Both the position numbers and the translations under genes were made by a program. Of a DNA stretch of 64,000 nt, positions 15,491 through 24,154 are shown one piece after another. Below the pieces are notes generated by a model that did no database searches, was not told the DNA's origin, and saw only the letters and a list, made by a program, of their open reading frames with translations. Position 1 is the first letter of the stretch; each line of letters begins with the position of its first letter. The DNA is taken from NCBI GenBank assembly GCA_902763805.1, contig CACWTN010000009.1, forward strand, positions 1-64,000, in the 5' to 3' direction. The DNA comes from an uncultured bacterium. Lineage in GTDB: Bacteria > Cyanobacteriota > Vampirovibrionia > Gastranaerophilales > Gastranaerophilaceae.

Positions 15491-17539
15491 CTAGTACATA
15501 TTATAAAATTCCTGGAATTTACGTAACAATACAGCTGAGTTCAAATAATATTCATAGGTATTAGGACTACCGGCATAACTTTCATTTAATCTTATACCTG
15601 TACTGTTCTGACTTATATTAAGAGCGCCTTCATTTGTTCTGCCGGCATCTCTTTCCCTATGTCGTGTTTTTTGACTGAATGTACTGCTTTCGGTATGTGT
15701 TTTTCCTTCATTATCTACATAAGTAAATACGACATCAAACATACCCTCACCGCTATCGAAGCATTTATCCTCTATTGCATCTATTATTGCATTATAGTAT
15801 GCAATTGTGTTTTTAGCCGCGGTTTGCAGTCTTGTTAAATCATAACCTTCCGGCTGCAATATCGACATAATGTTATTGACATAAGTTTTAATTGACTGTT
15901 TTGCCTTGACTTTTGCTGTACTCCATTCATTAAAGCCTGAAAGTTGTACTGCATTCTGGCCTGTTGACATTATGTATGAGATAGCCTGATCATTAAATGC
16001 CTTATCGGATTCTTCAAGCTTCATTGCCTTTAATATATTTACAGAAATCGATTTCGGACCTGATACGACATTACCGTCATTGTCCAGAACTTCAATTTGT
16101 GCAATCCATTGTCCTTCGTGAGAAGAATTTACTGTTACAACACCTGCTTCAGATACAGTAATAGCCGAGCATCCTGTTATTTCACGGTAATGTAAATCGC
16201 CGTATTGATATTCTGTACCATAGTTCTGCGGTAATGTAATAGAAGCAACTTTTGCACCGCTGACACAAGATATTGATTCCGGCAAATCCTTCAGGAAGTC
16301 ATCAGGAAGCCTTCTGTCTATTGCCTTTATAGCAGCCTCTAATTCTTTTTGTTTTGCCTTTATTTCATCAAATGTCTTTAAGAGAAGAAGTCTTTTCAGA
16401 ATTCCTTCCGCTTCAATTGTTCCAATAATCTCTTTAACAGCAGCTGTCTTATCAGAGTTACGTTCAGCAAGAATTTGACCGATATAAGTATTCAACTCAT
16501 CTCTTGCGGTTCTGATTTTCTCCTGTTCTGCCTTGATATTTTCTACAAGAGTATTGAATGCACTTGTTTTTGAAAATTCTGATACATCTAATGATTTAAG
16601 TTCACTAAACTCACTTGCGAATTTATCATATAATAATTCTTCAACAAAATCTTTAATGGCAGCCTCTATCTGTTCCTTAAATCCATCAACGTATATATCG
16701 GAATTATTTTCTTTTATATAGTTAAGAATCTTACCTGTTAATTCTTTTTTCAGCACAGCATACTGTAATTTATTCAGTAAGTCATCAGGATTATATCCGT
16801 AATCAACAAGAAGATTTACAGACTCATCACTGTTTGTATTCGCCGTATCAGCGTATGCCGATATAAGAGCTTTTACTTCATTTATAACAGTGTCATTATC
16901 TTTTGAAGAACCTTCAAGCTGAGCGACATAATTGTCAACTAAGCCTGTCAGAAGTTCATCGTCACCCACTGCATAATCATCCACATTGCCCAGTTGTTTA
17001 ACCTTTTCTGCTGCAGCAGTATAATCTGCAGTAGCTTTTATGGATGACTCTCTGAATGCTTCATTTAACCATTCTTCTGTTATATCACTGAGCGAACCTG
17101 TTTTTAAATATTCGGAAGCTCTGTATATAAGACCTTCTTTAACTGATTTTTTCCAGGCATCTTTATATTTTGCCTCCAGTTCTTCAGGAACCTGTTGACC
17201 TCTCATAAAAGAATTAATCTTCTGAGTTGCCTCAATAGAATCTTCCATTCTCTGAATTTCCTGAGCATCCAAAGCCAGTTTATTGCTTGCATTGCATCCT
17301 CTTGCAACTTTACCTTTTGTCTTAAAATCAATGGTCTTCCAAAAAGCATCAACTAAATCCTCTTTATTTTCACCATTATTGAATTTAAAACCTTTATACA
17401 GATAATTGATAAACTCAGACTTAACAATTACGCCGTCGCCGTTATAATCAACTTCTTCTTTCCAGTTCGTATTTTCAGGCCTGTTCAAGAATTGATAAAC
17501 CCTTGCGACGCTTTCTTCTATGTTAACTTTGTCTGCCAT
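15491..17539 (-). CDS. 682-residue EF-hand / Ig-like protein under sigma-28-type control
   Basis: 682 residues, no signal peptide. Near the N-terminus DYNGDGVIVKSEF (from about residue 31) is a textbook EF-hand calcium loop (D-x-N-x-D-G-x-I-x-x-x-E). A degenerate second loop may follow around DFKTKGKV. The middle (about 100-410) is helical and charged. About residues 420-510 look like a bacterial Ig-like beta domain (ITGCSAITVSEAGVVTV; PKSISVNIL). The C-terminal part is mixed and ends KFQEFYNMY. The start is set by AAAAAGGAGCACTGAG. A sigma-28-type promoter lies 34 bases upstream and a terminator follows. The mosaic suggests an exported or surface protein. No known family named with confidence. 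Confidence 0.7.
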   Translation of the reverse strand: MADKVNIEESVARVYQFLNRPENTNWKEEVDYNGDGVIVKSEFINYLYKGFKFNNGENKEDLVDAFWKTIDFKTKGKVARGCNASNKLALDAQEIQRMEDSIEATQKINSFMRGQQVPEELEAKYKDAWKKSVKEGLIYRASEYLKTGSLSDITEEWLNEAFRESSIKATADYTAAAEKVKQLGNVDDYAVGDDELLTGLVDNYVAQLEGSSKDNDTVINEVKALISAYADTANTNSDESVNLLVDYGYNPDDLLNKLQYAVLKKELTGKILNYIKENNSDIYVDGFKEQIEAAIKDFVEELLYDKFASEFSELKSLDVSEFSKTSAFNTLVENIKAEQEKIRTARDELNTYIGQILAERNSDKTAAVKEIIGTIEAEGILKRLLLLKTFDEIKAKQKELEAAIKAIDRRLPDDFLKDLPESISCVSGAKVASITLPQNYGTEYQYGDLHYREITGCSAITVSEAGVVTVNSSHEGQWIAQIEVLDNDGNVVSGPKSISVNILKAMKLEESDKAFNDQAISYIMSTGQNAVQLSGFNEWSTAKVKAKQSIKTYVNNIMSILQPEGYDLTRLQTAAKNTIAYYNAIIDAIEDKCFDSGEGMFDVVFTYVDNEGKTHTESSTFSQKTRHRERDAGRTNEGALNISQNSTGIRLNESYAGSPNTYEYYLNSAVLLRKFQEFYNMY

Positions 17540-17573
17540 CTCAGTGCTCCTTTTTATTTTCCCTTTGATTGGT

Positions 17574-17600
17574 ATATCGGCATTTTTTTTTAAAACTTTA
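17574..17600 (-). promoter_or_regulatory. Sigma-28 (FliA-type) promoter, copy 2
   Basis: Minus strand TAAAGTTT (17593-17600), 11 bases, GCCGATAT (17574-17581). A GTAAC word (plus GTTAC 17628-17632) lies 27 bases upstream of the -35 box. Drives 15491-17539. Confidence 0.8.
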
Positions 17601-17651
17601 GGAAATACGCTGTTTTTTTTAATAATCGTTACAAAAATTTACATTTCTGAC

Positions 17652-17686
17652 AAAAAAAACGGCGCATACAAAATGTATGCGCCGTC
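17652..17686 (-). terminator. Terminator of the HU gene
   Basis: ACGGCGCATACA / TGTATGCGCCGT stem with a 3-base loop, followed on the minus strand by eight T. Confidence 0.93.
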
Positions 17687-17709
17687 AAACTTTTATAAAT
17701 CTTCAGAAA

Positions 17710-17982
17710 CTATTTTACAAGTTCTTTGAAAGATTTACCAGCTGACCAAGCAGGAACTGTCTTAGCAGCAATCTTTAATTCTTTACCAGTTTGTGGGTTT
17801 CTGCCGATTCTAGCAGCTCTCTTACGAGCTTCCCAAGTACCGAAACCAACTAATGTAACTTTTTTGCCTTTAGCAACTGTTTTTTGGATAATGTCTAATG
17901 TAGCTGATAATACATCAGATGAAATTTTTTGAGAAAGTTTTGTCTTCTTTGAAATTTCTTTTACCAATTCTTCTTTGTTCAT
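17710..17982 (-). CDS. hup: HU-family nucleoid DNA-binding protein
   Basis: 90 residues, exact family length, from ATG 17982 with AGGAGA upstream. An alternative in-frame start at 18078 would add 32 residues with no similarity. Diagnostic segments are MNKEELVKEISKK, VTLVGFGTWEARKRAARIGRNPQTGK (split across the DNA-binding arm) and TVPAWSAGKSFKELVK. HU bends and compacts DNA. The arm tip reads RNPQTG rather than the usual RNPRTG or RNPATG. Monocistronic with a strong terminator. Confidence 0.96.
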   Translation of the reverse strand: MNKEELVKEISKKTKLSQKISSDVLSATLDIIQKTVAKGKKVTLVGFGTWEARKRAARIGRNPQTGKELKIAAKTVPAWSAGKSFKELVK

Positions 17983-18171
17983 GATAAATCTCCTATACAC
18001 TTTTCTACTACATTGAGGCAAATACTTGATTTGTGGTAGCATGAATTGCTTTAAGCCCTTCTCATTCCCCATATCCACAAGTGTTTAAACCTTCTATGCT
18101 CTTTATTATACATATTTTTCTTATAATTGCAAGCTTTTAAGCAAATATTTACAATACTTAAAATACAAACA

Positions 18172-18200
18172 AAAAAAGTGTACATAAAGTACACTTTTTG
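18172..18200. terminator. Hairpin terminator, bidirectional
   Basis: AAAAAGTGTAC / GTACACTTTTT with a 5-base loop; lies just after the 55-residue zinc-ribbon gene on the minus strand. Confidence 0.85.
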
Positions 18201-18220
18201 CATAAATACATTTATTAAGC

Positions 18221-18388
18221 CTATTGATTATTTTCTTCTTCAATAATCGGATAAACATAATGTTCGCCGCAATTCGGGCAAACTACTTCCTGCTGTTTGC
18301 CGTCTTCAAGCTGTGCAACTTCAAACAGAGTTCTGCAGCTTGACTGTGTGCATCTTATCGCCCATGTAGGTCTTATTAATTTTGCCAT
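18221..18388 (-). CDS. Small zinc-ribbon-like protein (55 residues)
   Basis: A 55-codon minus-strand frame begins MAKLIRPTWAIRCTQSSCRT, with GGAGATAAAAT before ATG. Cys 13 and 18 and a later CPNCGEHY (Cys 37 and 40) suggest a small zinc ribbon; the acidic tail ends IIEEENNQ. It lies 45 bases downstream of the 115-residue gene, probably the same transcript, with a terminator right after. No family recognised; such ribbons often bind nucleic acid or act as adaptors. Confidence 0.65.
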   Translation of the reverse strand: MAKLIRPTWAIRCTQSSCRTLFEVAQLEDGKQQEVVCPNCGEHYVYPIIEEENNQ

Positions 18389-18433
18389 ATTTTATCTCCT
18401 ATAATAACTGAATTAGTTTTAATATTATAAACG

Positions 18434-18781
18434 CTAGAACGGTTTTGTCTGACTGAGCTTAGCTCTGAGTTCTCTGAATCTCAGGATATCTTCATTTGAT
18501 TTTGAATTTTCTTTAAATAAAGCCTGTGACGTCGGATGAACCATAAGAACATAGTCCATATGAATTTCCAAAAAGTCATATCTTTTAGGCGGTTGATTTG
18601 AGTTTTTAGGATAAATTTCCACATTCGTAACCGCTAAAAACCTGCGTTCTTTGTCATTCAGCAAATCCGTCAGTTCCCTGTTTGTATCAGTGTATTTTGA
18701 TACATGCACGGTACCTTTAATATCATGATCCGTTGTTAATATAATTACCTCTATAGGTATAGTATCACTGTTTTTTGCCAT
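18434..18781 (-). CDS. Conserved-looking cytosolic protein of unknown function
   Basis: 115 residues. The N-terminal half is beta-rich (IPIEVIILTTDHDIKGTVHV; RRFLAVTNVEIYP), with DFLEIHMDYVLMVHP in the middle and a charged helical tail (RFRELRAKLSQTKPF). The pattern resembles the small DUF6812-like proteins, but I cannot confirm that. The ribosome site AAGAGAGGAAAG is good. Likely co-transcribed with the 55-residue zinc-ribbon gene downstream. Confidence 0.65.
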   Translation of the reverse strand: MAKNSDTIPIEVIILTTDHDIKGTVHVSKYTDTNRELTDLLNDKERRFLAVTNVEIYPKNSNQPPKRYDFLEIHMDYVLMVHPTSQALFKENSKSNEDILRFRELRAKLSQTKPF

Positions 18782-18860
18782 TAACTTTCCTCTCTTACTA
18801 CATATAGATTTTATAATAATTTTTCATGCTTGTCCAGTATCAGTGATAATCATCACAGAA

Positions 18861-18896
18861 AAAGGCGCTCTCTTAATATTAAGAGAGCGCCTTTTT
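18861..18896. terminator. Strong bidirectional terminator
   Basis: AAGGCGCTCTCTTAA / TTAAGAGAGCGCCTT stem, TTTTT on both strands; closes the 18907-19912 minus-strand unit. Confidence 0.92.
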
Positions 18897-18906
18897 CATA
18901 TTTTAA

Positions 18907-19698
18907 TTATTTTGTCGGAGTGACATTAATAAACGGCATTGAACCGCCCAACATGTATTGAGGCATTTTACCGTCCCATTTTTGAACAGCTTCATACTGA
19001 ACCAAAGATTTGTTCTGGCTTAACGCCTGCGCCCTTATCGCCATTGAACGTGCTTCTGCTTCTGCTGCAATAACTTTTTGTCTTGCTTCTTCCTGAACCT
19101 GAACAGTTTTATTTTTAGCTCTCTGTGCTTCTTGTTCGGCAGTTACCTTGCTTTCAATAGCTCTTTCAAATACATCTGAATAATTTATTCCGGTCATTTG
19201 AAAATCTGATACATTAATATAATTATCTTTTAACTGAGCCTGAAGCTTAATCAAAATATCACTTGTAGCTTTTTCTCTGTTAGAGATTAAGTCCTGCGCA
19301 TTCCATTTACCGATAATATCTTTAATCGTACCTTCCACAACCGGATTTATAATTTTTGATTCAAAATCAAGACCTACTTCCTGGAACAATCTGTTTACGT
19401 TCTCAGGCTGAATATTATAGTTAATTACATAAGTAATTCTTGCCTGCTGAATATCTTTTGTATAAACGGAGGTGGTAAATTGTTTAATTTGAGTCTTGAC
19501 ATCCATAGTTCTGAATTTTTGTATAAACGGGAAGATTGTATGAAGACCTTCTCCGTAGCTTTCAGGCTGTACATGCCCAAGATTGATTTTAATGCCTCTT
19601 TCACCGGGACCAACCATTACAAAAGGATTGCAAAGTACTATAAAGCACACAAGCAAACACAGAATGATGACCGGCATTCCCAAATACTTTCTGTCCAT
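18907..19698 (-). CDS. Prohibitin-type SPFH membrane protein
   Basis: 263 residues from ATG 19698 (GAAAGGAAAAC before it; an in-frame start at 19734 is inside the upstream gene). One N-terminal membrane anchor (about residues 7-28) is followed by the SPFH domain (VGPGERGIKINLGHVQPES) and an Ala/Glu/Arg coiled coil (EQEAQRAKNKTVQVQEEA). It ends in a hydrophobic Met/Pro patch. Prohibitin-like proteins form membrane rings that modulate proteases. It differs clearly from the stomatin-type SPFH protein at 9858-10844. Co-transcribed with the small membrane protein upstream. Confidence 0.9.
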   Translation of the reverse strand: MDRKYLGMPVIILCLLVCFIVLCNPFVMVGPGERGIKINLGHVQPESYGEGLHTIFPFIQKFRTMDVKTQIKQFTTSVYTKDIQQARITYVINYNIQPENVNRLFQEVGLDFESKIINPVVEGTIKDIIGKWNAQDLISNREKATSDILIKLQAQLKDNYINVSDFQMTGINYSDVFERAIESKVTAEQEAQRAKNKTVQVQEEARQKVIAAEAEARSMAIRAQALSQNKSLVQYEAVQKWDGKMPQYMLGGSMPFINVTPTK

Positions 19699-19720
19699 TG
19701 TTTTCCTTTCTTTTATCGCT

Positions 19721-19912
19721 CTATTTAAGACCAATTAATGCCAATACTATATACAAGGCTGCAACAAAAAATACAAACCCACCGGATATATAAAGCATTT
19801 GCTTGCCATACTTTTGATAAAGATTTTCACCGGTAACCGCACACCCTGTTAAAATACATAAATTTACTACTATTATTAATCCAAGAAGTAACATTAAAAC
19901 TCTTATTATCAT
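19721..19912 (-). CDS. Small two-helix membrane protein
   Basis: 63 residues. Two transmembrane segments (about 3-25 and 39-61) flank a short loop TGENLYQKYGKQ. The ATG is preceded by AAGAGGTTTTTAT. It ends 22 bases before the SPFH start, so the two are one unit and it may be a partner or assembly factor of that ring-forming protein. No family recognised. Confidence 0.65.
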   Translation of the reverse strand: MIIRVLMLLLGLIIVVNLCILTGCAVTGENLYQKYGKQMLYISGGFVFFVAALYIVLALIGLK

Positions 19913-19977
19913 ATAAAAACCTCTTGTGATTATTATAATTTATTATACAAATATTAATATCATACGGACACAGTATT

Positions 19978-20847
19978 TTACTTTTGGTTAAATCTTCCGG
20001 CTAAATTTTTACCGTAATATCCGAATAACTGCTGAAGTTGTTCGTCCTTCTGTTCACACTGATTAAGAACAACTCTGTATTTTTCCAGTCCGCAGAAAAA
20101 TCCCGAAAAAGCAAACCTGTTTATATGATTTTTAACCAAACGTACTTTTCTTCCCGATACAACGGACATAACCCACGACCACACTTCCCAGATCGTGTTA
20201 ACTTTATTCCTGTAAATATCTTCCCTGCCGATATCATTGACAAAACAATTCGGCGGATATAAAACACCTCCGCTAGGTATCGGGAAATTCAGAAAATCTG
20301 CTTTATCAGTATTAACAAATTTCTTCCATTTTTTATAAGAACCAAGCTCTTTATTCTCATACAAGACCCTTAAAACATTATGCGCATGTATATCTTCGGG
20401 ATGGGAAATATATGAATGATACAACTTCAGCAGCCAGTTTTTCGGATAATAAATATTATCGTCCGCTGTGACAATTATTGAATCTTTAAACTCTTTTAAA
20501 GAATAGATTATCTTTGTATAAGAGCCTTTGTATTCAACGAAACGTATATCTAACCCTCCCTTTACGTATTTTGTTATTGAATACGGAAGCTCTGAAAGTT
20601 CATACTCATTACTTAACCACAAAACCACCTTATCAGGTGATACTTTCTGATTAAAAAGAGAATAAAGCGTATATTCAAGATTATCAAAATTATCTTCATC
20701 AGAACTTAAAGAAACAACTATTTGCGTTCCTCTTTTGATTTTATTGAGCTCAGGAACAAAAGACGAGTTGAGAATAATGACTCTCAGAATCGGGTTTAAG
20801 AATTTATAATAGAACAGAAATCCTAACAAATTTTTAAGCATTGTCAA
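19978..20847 (-). CDS. Glycosyltransferase-like protein (GT-A fold, tentative)
   Basis: 289 residues. A short hydrophobic N-terminus is followed by a GT-A style core: TQIVVSLSSDEDN (about 40-52), SLFNQKVSPDKVVLWLS, then IIVTADDNIYYPKNWL (about 124-140), whose DD lies where GT-A enzymes bind the nucleotide-sugar metal. The later IPSGGVLYPPNCF fits an acceptor region. It begins inside the end of the tRNA nucleotidyltransferase gene (14-base overlap), so translation is coupled. Substrate unknown; surface glycan assembly is the usual role. Confidence 0.65.
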   Translation of the reverse strand: MTMLKNLLGFLFYYKFLNPILRVIILNSSFVPELNKIKRGTQIVVSLSSDEDNFDNLEYTLYSLFNQKVSPDKVVLWLSNEYELSELPYSITKYVKGGLDIRFVEYKGSYTKIIYSLKEFKDSIIVTADDNIYYPKNWLLKLYHSYISHPEDIHAHNVLRVLYENKELGSYKKWKKFVNTDKADFLNFPIPSGGVLYPPNCFVNDIGREDIYRNKVNTIWEVWSWVMSVVSGRKVRLVKNHINRFAFSGFFCGLEKYRVVLNQCEQKDEQLQQLFGYYGKNLAGRFNQK

Positions 20848-21712
20848 GCACCCTCCTTATTATAATACTTTCATAAGGAGTATTATTAACAGGTGCCTGC
20901 GTTTTAAGCCGGTTTACCCATTCCATTATTCGTTTTTCGGATTTTTGCGGATAAATAACATTAAGGTCGAACCCCTGTTCAACAAACGGAGCAAGATAAA
21001 ACAGCCAAATAAAGTCGGATTTCACATCTTTAACCGCACGCCAAATATCATCACCCTTAATTTCAGGAGCTTTTACTTCTTTACCGAGAAGTTTAAAAAT
21101 TCCTTCCCCGACAAATTTATCAAAAGCGTCCGCCCTGTTCAGGTTAAATGTTTCAATTAATTCTTTTCTGATTCTGTGATAGCTCATATCATAATTTATA
21201 TTACTCAAATACTTGTTTTGCAAATCCATAGTTTTATCGCTTAGTTCAAATCCAAAGCGAACGGAGAACTTAAGCCCGCGGATAATTCTTGTAGGATCAT
21301 CTTCAAAACTTTTTTCGTGCAGAATCCTTAACTTTTTATTTTTTAAATCATCAAGTCCGCCAAAATAGTCAACAAACTCTCCGTCTGTCGTTCTTTTAGC
21401 CATTGCATTCACTGTAAAATCCCGTCTGATTAAATCCTCTTTTAAGGAACAGCCTATATTTCCGACCTTTGGCAAATGACCTTTCTTCGGGTATGTTTCA
21501 GTTCTTGTAGAAGCTATATCTATTTCCTTATTTTCATAAATAACTCTTACCGTACCGAAATCAGGATTAGTTTTTATCACATTCAAACCGTTTTCTTCGG
21601 CAAATTTAATCGCATCACCCTCATAACAGAAATCGGTGTCAAAACTTGATACGCCGAGAATTTCATCTCTTACTACACCGCCGACATAATACAATTTATT
21701 ATCTTTTAACAT
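20834..21712 (-). CDS. cca: tRNA nucleotidyltransferase / poly(A) polymerase family protein
   Basis: 292 residues. The N-terminal nucleotidyltransferase head has GGVVRDEILGV (about residues 11-21), the metal-binding DTDF (26-29), EIDIASTRTETY and RRDFTVNAMA, then FVDYFGGLDDLKNKKLRILH and DDPTRIIRGLKFSVRFGFEL. This enzyme class adds or repairs tRNA CCA ends. The protein is shorter than the usual 400+ residues and lacks an HD domain. The tRNA gene in this window does not encode CCA, consistent with need for the enzyme. It overlaps both neighbours by a few bases. Confidence 0.88.
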   Translation of the reverse strand: MLKDNKLYYVGGVVRDEILGVSSFDTDFCYEGDAIKFAEENGLNVIKTNPDFGTVRVIYENKEIDIASTRTETYPKKGHLPKVGNIGCSLKEDLIRRDFTVNAMAKRTTDGEFVDYFGGLDDLKNKKLRILHEKSFEDDPTRIIRGLKFSVRFGFELSDKTMDLQNKYLSNINYDMSYHRIRKELIETFNLNRADAFDKFVGEGIFKLLGKEVKAPEIKGDDIWRAVKDVKSDFIWLFYLAPFVEQGFDLNVIYPQKSEKRIMEWVNRLKTQAPVNNTPYESIIIRRVLDNA

Positions 21713-22752
21713 TCCCGATTCCCGTTCTTTTTATTATGTATCAAAGATGAAACCAGAGCGCTTATAATAAACACCAGACCAAGTAGTCCCGTAACAACCT
21801 CGGGAACTTCAACAAGAGTTGATACAAACATTAATAATGCAAGAGTACCTATTGCCCAGTGAGCGCCGTGTTCAAGATATAAAAACTGTTTTAACGTCTT
21901 TTTCTCTACAAGCATTATAGTAAGAGAACGTACAAACATTGCACCAATGAACAAGCCAATAGTAATTATTATAATATCACGGCTCAAAGCAAATGCCCCA
22001 AGAACACCGTCCAGGGAGAATGAAGCATCAATCAGCTCCAGATATAAAAATCCTACAAGCCCTGAGCACTTAACAGCATCCGCACATAATTTTGCACGTT
22101 CTTCCTGCCTTCTTTCAAGCCATTCTGCAAGTCCGTCAATTGCCAAATATGTAATTATACCTGCAATTCCCGAACATAAAACCGATAAACGCTGTTCAAC
22201 CGGTAACATATTAAGTATTACACCAATTACAAAAAGAACAGTGACAGTACATACCCCTCTGAAACCATGAAGTTTCTGAAGCTTGCATTCTAACGGTTTA
22301 AGCCAGTGAATATCTTTTTCTTTGTTTGTAAAATAATCCATATAGAGCATTAAAAGAAATGCTCCGCCAAACGTAACAATTGGCGCATGTGTCAGTTCAA
22401 GATAATGTGAATATTTATCAACATTGTGCAGAGCCATATCAAGTACAGATAAAATGTCTATATGCGCAAAAATTGAAACGACAAGGAGCGGAAACAGAAA
22501 ACGCATTCCGAATACGGCAATTATAATACCCCAGGTAATAAATCTGTGACGCCATTTTTCCGACATTCCCTCAAGCTTCATTGCATTTACTACAGCGTTA
22601 TCAAATGACAAACTGATTTCAAGGATTGCCAAAACCGAAGCTATAAATATACAGGTTAAACCTGTTCCTCCATGCACATGCTCGCCCCACAAAAAAGCTG
22701 CCGCCAAGCCAAAAATTGTAACAAATATTGAACCTGTAAAGTATTTAATCAT
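21706..22752 (-). CDS. TerC-superfamily (DUF475-type) integral membrane protein
   Basis: 348 residues with about nine transmembrane segments. Paired acidic motifs typical of the family are present: EISLSFDNAVVNA (about 46-58) and ELIDASFSLDGVLGAFA (about 238-254). TerC-like proteins export metal ions such as manganese or act with tellurite-resistance systems; DUF475 members are uncharacterised. No manganese riboswitch is apparent in the ~100 bases upstream. It overlaps the cca start by 7 bases, giving the unit TerC-cca-glycosyltransferase. Confidence 0.88.
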   Translation of the reverse strand: MIKYFTGSIFVTIFGLAAAFLWGEHVHGGTGLTCIFIASVLAILEISLSFDNAVVNAMKLEGMSEKWRHRFITWGIIIAVFGMRFLFPLLVVSIFAHIDILSVLDMALHNVDKYSHYLELTHAPIVTFGGAFLLMLYMDYFTNKEKDIHWLKPLECKLQKLHGFRGVCTVTVLFVIGVILNMLPVEQRLSVLCSGIAGIITYLAIDGLAEWLERRQEERAKLCADAVKCSGLVGFLYLELIDASFSLDGVLGAFALSRDIIIITIGLFIGAMFVRSLTIMLVEKKTLKQFLYLEHGAHWAIGTLALLMFVSTLVEVPEVVTGLLGLVFIISALVSSLIHNKKNGNREC

Positions 22753-22874
22753 CTCTGCTCCTCTGTTTATATAGAATTATTATATAGAATTATATTATAA
22801 CAACCTGTAAGAGTAAATAATCTGTAATAATTTATTTTTATGCTAAACTTATATTGTAAATTAAGGAGGGAAAT

Positions 22875-23708
22875 ATGAGAAAGTTAATACTATCTGTATT
22901 CGCAATGGCATTATTAATTCTGCCGTCTTCTGCCGCAGCAAAATGGACTGCCGCAGACAGAGTTGCACCTGTAGGAAAAGTTATCGTAGAGAAAAACGGT
23001 CTGCCTGCCAAATTACAGTTCAAGCTGGTTGAAAATATGACTGACAACTCACAGACTTCATCTACAAATATCGTACAAATATCAAAAAACGACCTGACAT
23101 ACGCAGGTAATGACAACGAAGTTGCAGCAGTTATTGCTTATGAACTGGGTCAAATTATTAACGGCAAATCCGGCAAGGATAATCTCAGAGCCGCTGCAAA
23201 AGCAATGCTGGCAGAAAAATTCAGTAAAGATAATATCGTAAATACAACTGCAAACAGCGAATACTGGAACAGTAAAACAGCTTTAAGAGACAAAAAAGAA
23301 GCTGATATGACTGCAATCGATTTAATGGTTAAAGCAAATTATAATCCGCTTGCATTGGTTGTTGTAATAACAAAAATGCCGGGAACAAACCTTGAACTTG
23401 TAATGGGCGTTCCGGCTAACTCAGAAAGAGCAATGAGCGCGTATAATTACCTTGCTTACAATTATCCTGAAAAAGTTAAAGCCGGATACGGCTGTCAGGA
23501 ATACAGAAATTTCCTTACATATTCAGACCCGATAGTTGAAAAAAGAAATAAAAGCAAAAGATCGATAAAAAAATTCGCTAAAGAACAGGAAAAAATCAAA
23601 GCAGACAGAGCAAAAAGCTTAAATCAATACAAAATGTCCGGCGGTCTTAGCGGCTGGGATGCAACTTATGCAATCCTGAACGAACTTTCTACCGAAAACA
23701 AAAAATAA
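22875..23708 (+). CDS. Secreted M48-peptidase homologue lacking the zinc histidines
   Basis: 277 residues with a signal peptide (MRKLILSVFAMALLILPSSAAA). Residues 72-185 follow the M48 Zn-peptidase layout: NDNEVAAVIAYELGQIING where the HExxH helix should be, but both His are changed (Y89, E90, Q93); then KKEADMTAIDLMVKANYNP (third ligand Glu at 142 kept) and SERAMSAYNYL. Two of three zinc ligands are lost, so it is probably non-catalytic and perhaps a periplasmic binding or regulatory protein. The C-terminus is Lys-rich. GGAGGG precedes ATG and a strong terminator follows. Confidence 0.75.
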   Translation: MRKLILSVFAMALLILPSSAAAKWTAADRVAPVGKVIVEKNGLPAKLQFKLVENMTDNSQTSSTNIVQISKNDLTYAGNDNEVAAVIAYELGQIINGKSGKDNLRAAAKAMLAEKFSKDNIVNTTANSEYWNSKTALRDKKEADMTAIDLMVKANYNPLALVVVITKMPGTNLELVMGVPANSERAMSAYNYLAYNYPEKVKAGYGCQEYRNFLTYSDPIVEKRNKSKRSIKKFAKEQEKIKADRAKSLNQYKMSGGLSGWDATYAILNELSTENKK

Positions 23709-23730
23709 AATTGTTAATACGAAATACAAA

Positions 23731-23764
23731 GAAAGCAGACTCATAAAGAGTCTGCTTTCTTGTT
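23731..23764 (+). terminator. Terminator of the M48-like gene
   Basis: GAAAGCAGACTC / GAGTCTGCTTTC with a 5-base loop, followed by TTGTT. Confidence 0.88.
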
Positions 23765-23789
23765 ACATGCCAAATAAATATTGAATATT

Positions 23790-23809
23790 TATATAACATG
23801 TGATATAAT
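23790..23809 (+). promoter_or_regulatory. Promoter of the first 66-residue paralogue
   Basis: A 20-base block ending GTGATATAAT (extended -10) lies 40 bases before ATG 23850. It is 18/20 identical to the block at 24096-24115, which lies 39 bases before the second paralogue. Confidence 0.6.
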
Positions 23810-23849
23810 ACTATCATACATTTATCAGCAAAATAAGAAGGTTAGCAAT

Positions 23850-24050
23850 ATGGAAATTCAATTTCAGGGAACAAGCAGTCAAATCCAGGACTACATACGC
23901 AATGAAGCAAAAACGGAAGAAGCTGAAGCTGCTTATCAGATTAAGTTATTAAAGATGCAGCAGGAATCTGATGCAATAGCAGGACAGGTTATTGAAGACA
24001 CCCTTGAAATCTCTCAGGAAGCCCTGAACAGATGCCGTGCGGAAATGTAA
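23850..24050 (+). CDS. Small protein, paralogue A of a tandem pair
   Basis: 66 residues from ATG 23850 (AAGAAGG upstream); an in-frame ATG at 23781 lies before the promoter and was rejected. It opens MEIQFQGTSSQ, with the F-[KRQ]-[GS] motif at residues 5-7. The second half is an amphipathic helix, LLKMQQESDAIAGQVIEDTLEIS, that aligns with the next gene's LVRLQDASNTVAGAIIEDTAEIS. The short helical form recalls the YjfB-type putative motility proteins, but that is only a resemblance. Confidence 0.7.
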   Translation: MEIQFQGTSSQIQDYIRNEAKTEEAEAAYQIKLLKMQQESDAIAGQVIEDTLEISQEALNRCRAEM

Positions 24051-24095
24051 ATCCTGTACAATCCCTAAAAATATATAGAAAGAGTATTGAAAAAG

Positions 24096-24115
24096 TATAT
24101 AACATGTGCTATCAT
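24096..24115 (+). promoter_or_regulatory. Promoter of the second 66-residue paralogue
   Basis: Duplicate of the 23790-23809 block with two substitutions; -10 box TATCAT. Promoter and gene appear to have been duplicated together. Confidence 0.6.
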
Positions 24116-24154
24116 GTTGGTGTAAGGTTATCTTAAAACAACAAGGATAGCAGT

